Source: Cryptomeria japonica (taxonomy: Eukaryota; Streptophyta; Pinopsida; Cupressales; Cupressaceae). Taken from it: a DNA stretch of 60,000 nt. Every line of letters starts with the position of its first letter. Position 1 is the first letter of the stretch. The stretch spans positions 260,515,386 to 260,575,385 of the forward strand of contig NC_081406.1 in NCBI RefSeq assembly GCF_030272615.1, read 5' to 3'. The translations under genes were made by a program, and so were the position numbers. The notes under the pieces are model-generated. The model had not been told where the DNA came from. It ran no database searches and was given only the letters and a program-made list of their open reading frames with translations. Positions 55,931 through 60,000 of the stretch are shown one piece after another.

Positions 55931-57794
55931 AATGAGGAAGTATCTTTTGGACAAATAAAGGTTAAATATTATTTAAATTGGAAAATTCTTGAAATAAAAT
56001 ATTTTTTGGTAATTTCTAAATAATATGCTATTCAAGGATATATTATTATTGGATTTGATTGATAATAGGTCATTTGAGAATTTTAGAAATGGAATACTAA
56101 AGTATATGAGTAATTGAAAAATGAAATAATTTTCATTGAATATTTTGAAATTTTAAATGATATGCTATTTGAATTATTGGAAATTTAATAATGCATTGAT
56201 TGGAAAATTGGTCAGTTAATGATGTCTTCATTTAGTAAAATAAATTGTTTAGTCATATTCTTCCTTTGTATTGTGAAATAGACAAATGACATTATTGCAA
56301 TTGTGGTATTGTACTCACCTTGTAATGGTGATTTTTCTGTTAATGTATTTTTGAAAACTTAGATCATTTAGAAAACTTGATCGATTTTCATTGTTTAAAC
56401 CAATAGGAAAGAAGATTGTCCTTTCCCGGTTATTACCTATGCAAGTTTAATTTATGTATTCACTTTTGTTTAAAGCAATGGCAAGCCCTTGATATGTCTG
56501 ATTGGACCCTATCGTATGGATTGAATTTGGGTACCTGCTTTTGCCCTCGGTCTCGAGTTTGACTGTTGTTTGTGATGGTGTTATAACTGGTCTTTTCCTT
56601 TATGTGGGTGTCGAGTGTTGATTTGTGGTTGGCCATAGTTGGTTAGGTCTCTAGTTAGAGTACCGTCAAGTAATGGACCTTTGTATTTGCTTTTAATATG
56701 TTCAGTTGGATCCATTTCAATGTAGGGATCATTTATGTATTTATTGACCGATGTGGTCGTTTGTATATTGGTTATGTTCGCCTTGATGGCAGGATTGTAA
56801 ATGATGTGAACCTTATGTATCCTTAACTTATTTAAATGATTAGAGGGGTCTTGCAGTTGAGTAGACCCAAAGATGTAGCCCACTAGGGGTGAACTCTGAT
56901 ACCATTTCGGTGTTATGTAGTGTTTATGTTCTTGTGTTTCCTTTTTATTTAGCATGTATGGATGCATTATGTTAAAGCGTATAATGGGGATTATATGAAG
57001 TTAATTTTTGAATGCATGTATATAGTCATCTTATTAAATGCGGTAATTGGGATCACGAAGAATGTGAATTCGAATAATTGGAATGTATTAATTTGTTGAT
57101 AAAGCAATTAAAGTACGTTTTGGAACTAGATGCATGGCATGTGTTTAATGTAAAATTGAACGTAATGAATGGTTAAAAACTATTGGATGATCTCACCATG
57201 GTTGTTGGCATTATGTGAACCGGTATGAGGACATGATGACATTGTATGTTGTCATTGATGTCAATATGCTGAAGAGAGAACCTGTATGTTACCTAGAACC
57301 AGTATATGTAAGAACCAATATAACATTGTGAACCGGTATATGTGCCAAAGTGAAGTGGTATGTTTGTTCAAAGTGAACTGGCATGTTGGTATGGGAACCG
57401 ACACATGGAAGCTTTGTATGACTACTGGTTGGTAGTCTCAACTTTAGGGTATCCGGTTGAAGTGCTTCAAGCCTGTGTGACTCAACCGGTGACTTTGTGT
57501 GATGAGTTAGCATTGTAATGAAGAATAGATCATATTGCCACATCAGCCTTGTGCGCATGAAGGAGATTGTTCCTATCTACCTCGGAATGTGTGAAGTCTT
57601 TAAACGATGAAATGCATGATGGGTTATCAGCCGCCATGAAAGCGGTGGAAAACAAATGATGGAGAACATCTTGAGATCGATTCAAGACTGTTGCATTTAA
57701 TGCAATGTGCTCAACGGTCAGGATTGAACCGTTTGAATTGCTTAACTTAACAAGTTTAGGGTTTAGGGTTTATGCTATCGACCTATTTGTTTCC

Positions 57795-57806
57795 TATAAG
57801 GTCGAT
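57795..57806 (+). promoter_or_regulatory. Candidate TATA box of element L LTR
   Basis: TATAAGGTCGAT, shared with the element H LTR (minus strand, 35493 region). About 480 bp upstream of the shared R-U5 module; the start of transcription is not determinable here. Confidence 0.5.
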
Positions 57807-58014
57807 GTTGTGTTTCCTTCTGAGGTTGTTGGCAAAAGTTGTGTGTGTGTATCCAAGTGAAGAGATACGCGATTCTTGCCAGACCAAGAGAGAGAAGTGA
57901 TACCTGCAGAGTGTAAGTGCAGAAGGTGAAGAAGAGCTAAAGAGGATCTACATTGGCATTGAGTGTTGTTACCAGATCATTGTAATACCTGTTGATCTCT
58001 AACCACTTCAATAG

Positions 58015-58250
58015 TTGGGAAATCCCTTAACAGGGTAGCTTTAACCGGCTTGTTGTAAATCCTTTAACAAGGTGACTCAAAACTATTGAGTTCTTGAAAT
58101 CCTCTAACAAGGTAACCATTAACAGGGTTTAACCCTTAATCGGGTATTCTAGCCATCCCTTAACAGGGTGATCCCTAACAGGATCGATTCCTAACAGAAC
58201 CTATTGTATCAGTCTTTAACCAAACAAGGTTCCTAACAGAGTGAACTTCT
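58015..58250. repeat. Reiterated CCTTAACAGGGT-like words in the element L LTR
   Basis: CCCTTAACAGGGT, CCTTTAACAAGGT, CCTCTAACAAGGT, CATTAACAGGGT, CCCTTAACAGGGT, CCCTAACAGGAT, CCTAACAGA and TTCCTAACAGAG occur in succession at intervals of roughly 15-50 bp. Element H's LTRs have the reverse-complement counterpart (CCTGTTAGGGACC and similar, 35085-35300 and 41050-41275). Confidence 0.8.
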
Positions 58251-58682
58251 AAAGAGTTCAAAATAGCTTGTGGGTATTCATCCCCACCATGGTTTTTCCT
58301 AGTTGGGTTTCCACGTGAAAATTTGTGTGTCATGTGTGATGTTTTCATGTGATGGTTCAGTGTCTTATGTCTGATGGTAAAACATGTTGAACTAGTTATT
58401 ATTATGTTTTTTATGATAGATTACCTGTTCTTGCACTAGGGTGAAATGGAAATGAAGTATTAGATGGTATGAAAAGATAAGTGTCAATCGGTTTATGCTT
58501 GTCTCAGTTATTCTAGGTTTTGCCGGTTGTACTTTGTTTAAGACTGGTGTTATTGTTTGTTTGCCTAAGCGCAGTGTCTGTTGACAAACCGGTTTTGGGA
58601 ATGTGTTTTTGCCTATACTGATTCACCCCCTCCCCCTCTCAGTACCAATTTGGTACTATCTGTTCATCATTGAGTTATCAAT

Positions 58683-58694
58683 TGGTATCAAAGC
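58683..58694 (+). promoter_or_regulatory. Primer binding site of element L
   Basis: TGGTATCAAAGC, one mismatch to the initiator-Met tRNA complement TGGTATCAGAGC. Confidence 0.85.
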
Positions 58695-58751
58695 ATCCTC
58701 CAGGTCCTCTGTGTTATAAGCTTAACCGCTTGAGGAAAAGATCCCAGTCTA

Positions 58752-59408
58752 ATGATGAAGAGGGAAGGTCCAAAGTTAAATAGAGATAATTTTAGTATAT
58801 GGAAAGACAGAATGAAGATATACATCAGAAGAATGGGTGCTCAACACTGGAGCTATGTTGAGAATGCTTATGTTGCCCCTACCGGTACTCTCACCGATGA
58901 CCAAAAGAGAGAGATGCAGGAGAATGGGCAAGTCATGGAAGCCCTAATTAGTAGTTTATCTAACATTGAGTTTATTGATGTCCAAGATAAAGTAAATCCC
59001 AAAGAAGTATGGGATACTCTTGAAAATATCTATGGAGGTGATGAGCATGTAAAACAAGCTAAGGAAGAAAGCCTTAGAGGGAAGTTTGAAGACATGCGGA
59101 TGGTTGAAGGTGAAACCATTCAACAGTATGGAATAAGAATCAAAACTGTTGTCAGAGATATCAAGAGTGCAGGTGGTAAAATAGAAGATTCCACCATGGT
59201 AAGCAAAGTTCCGAGATCCTTATTACCAGTCTATGCAATAAGGGTTGCTGCTATTCAGGAGCTGAGATCAATAGACAAGACTAAGGTATCCCTAGACCCC
59301 ATCATTGCAAAGTTGACAGCCTATGAGCTAAATAGTTTTGATGGCAGTGTTCAAAAGACTGAATCAGCTTTTAAAGCTTCTACTATACCATCCAGAAAAG
59401 GAAAATAA
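58752..59408 (+). pseudogene. Element L Gag
   Basis: 218 codons from MMKREGPKLNRDNFSIWKDR with RMKIYIRRMGAQHWSYV, PTGTLTDDQKREMQENGQVM, VWDTLENIYGGDEHV and YELNSFDGS. Ends at TAA 59406-59408, but the same frame continues directly into the zinc knuckle, so the stop is a late mutation in one gag-pol ORF. The original ATG may be this one or an adjacent one; the distance to the primer site (about 57 bp) is typical. Confidence 0.9.
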
Positions 59409-60000
59409 GTGAGCACCAGTGGTGAACCAAGACAGAGCAGAGTAATGGATGATGAGGATATTCTGATGGAATTTGAATCTCTTCCTACCAAGAAACTTCC
59501 TAATGGAACCAGTAAATATAGAGGTAAGCTCCCTTTGAAATGCTTTTCTTGTAACCGGATAGGTCATATTGTTGTAAACTGTCCTAATGGTGACAACAAG
59601 GACAAACTAGAAAGGTTCAAGAAATTCAAAGGAGGAAACCAGAGAAACTATTTTGTGGTAGTTGATGAAGGCGTCACAGATGAGGAATCAGAAGTTGAAG
59701 AAAATGAAGATATTGTGTTTGTTGCTGTCAAGGAAGATGTGTCAGACAAGAAGGCTCTTGTCTCCCGCTTTGATAATTCCAATGAGTGGATTATTGATAG
59801 TGGTTGTTCTCACCATATGACTAGTGACTAGAGCAAGTTTCTATCCTTGGAAGAATATGATGGTGGTTTGGTTGGCTTTGGTAATGATGCACCATGTATG
59901 GTCAAAGGAAGAGGGTCCATCTCTCTGAATGGAAAGAGCAATGTTGACAATGTGTATTGGGTTGATGGTTTTAGACACAACCTTCTAAGTGTTGCCCAGC
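59409..60000 (+). pseudogene. Element L zinc knuckle and protease (runs off the window)
   Basis: Frame continuous with Gag: linker, CCHC knuckle CFSCNRIGHIVVNC, GVTDEESEVEENEDIVFVA, protease site WIIDSGCSHHMTSD with intact DSG, then TAG at 59829-59831 where element H has Trp (GDWSKF). Beyond it: SLEEYDGGLV and HNLLSVAQ to the edge. RT and integrase should lie right of the window. Confidence 0.9.

Larger units (their letters stand above)
53586..57202. other. AT-rich repeat region, possible large LTR or spacer
   Basis: 3.6 kb with no credible ORF. It starts TGTAGTGCCCC exactly where LINE similarity ends, an LTR-like start. It contains a GC-rich island (55246-55455), an 82-bp tandem repeat and a TA microsatellite (55551-55930). 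GAACTCTGATACCA (about 56892-56905) is the complement of a Met-tRNA primer site but in the opposite orientation to the left edge, so the two cannot belong to one simple element. I cannot classify it; a Ty3/gypsy LTR is one guess. Confidence 0.4.
57203..58680 (+). repeat. 5' LTR of element L
   Basis: 1,478 bp, TGTTGGCA to GTTATCA. Contains TATAAGGTCGAT (57795-57806), a repeat-rich stretch (58015-58250), the shared module (CCCCACCATGG, TTTTTCC, TTTCCACGT; about 58280-58335) and TGATTCACCCCC near the end. Confidence 0.87.
57203..60000 (+). mobile_element. Element L: Ty1/copia retrotransposon, 5' part, cut by the right edge
   Basis: 5' LTR 57203-58680, primer site 58683-58694, gag 58752 onward, zinc knuckle and protease up to the window end. 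Same lineage as element H. Coding damage so far is light: a TAA at 59406 and a TAG at 59829 in one continuous frame. Confidence 0.9.

Noticed and set aside
56581-56967. 128-codon minus-strand ORF
   Set aside because: No family resemblance, AT-rich surroundings, no upstream context; length is within chance expectation over 60 kb of six frames.
1-60000. CRISPR array, bacterial operon, tRNA or rRNA genes
   Set aside because: No regularly spaced short repeats, no bacterial gene layout and no tRNA-like cloverleaf; the recurrent TGGTATCAGAGC words are primer sites complementary to a tRNA, not tRNA genes.

Overview
The window is a block of nested, decaying retrotransposons from a large plant nuclear genome. 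I see no host protein gene and no tRNA, rRNA or CRISPR array. The Ty1/copia proteins, the initiator-Met-tRNA primer sites, the plant-type LINE and the AT-rich spacers point to a seed plant. The density and age of nesting, and two large unfamiliar element-borne ORF types, suggest a gymnosperm such as a cupressoid or taxoid conifer. That taxon call is inference.

I named the elements A to L. A (before 1 to 6480, minus) is a non-autonomous LTR element with a pol-less polyprotein. B (6481-9647 plus 45218-45550, minus) is a Ty1/copia element. C (9648-45212, plus) is a copia element of the same family that inserted into B's 5' LTR. Inside C lie D (14003-19577, a 5.6 kb insertion with an unfamiliar ORF), E (20586-27284, a nearly complete copia) and F (28656-44632, minus, the same non-autonomous type as A). 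F's gag-like ORF is split by a solo LTR, G (34588-42818), which itself carries copia element H (34616-41920, minus). Right of this nest are the 3' LTRs of I (45603-46465) and J (46544-47056). Read through its junctions, the nest is seven deep: J > I > B > C > F > G > H. Six insertions keep both 5-bp target duplications inside the window: AGACT (D), GAGCT/GAGCC (E), CTAAG (C), AATAG (F), AATTG (G) and GATGG (H).

47057-49490 is AT-rich with nothing recognised. 49490-53585 is a degraded plant LINE (K) with a DUF4283/zinc-knuckle ORF1 and an endonuclease-reverse transcriptase ORF2. 53586-57202 is an AT-rich stretch with an LTR-like left edge, an 82-bp tandem repeat and a long TA microsatellite. 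57203-60000 is the 5' LTR and gag/protease part of another copia (L), related to H and running off the right edge.

Copia elements normally encode one Gag-protease-integrase-RT-RNase H polyprotein; here every copy is broken by stops or frameshifts. A and F have LTRs, primer site and polypurine tract but no protease, integrase or RT. They would have depended on autonomous copia enzymes, yet both carry the same approximately 1,500-codon coiled-coil/zinc-knuckle polyprotein. That conserved pol-less polyprotein, D's unexplained ORF, and the seven-level nest are the most interesting content.
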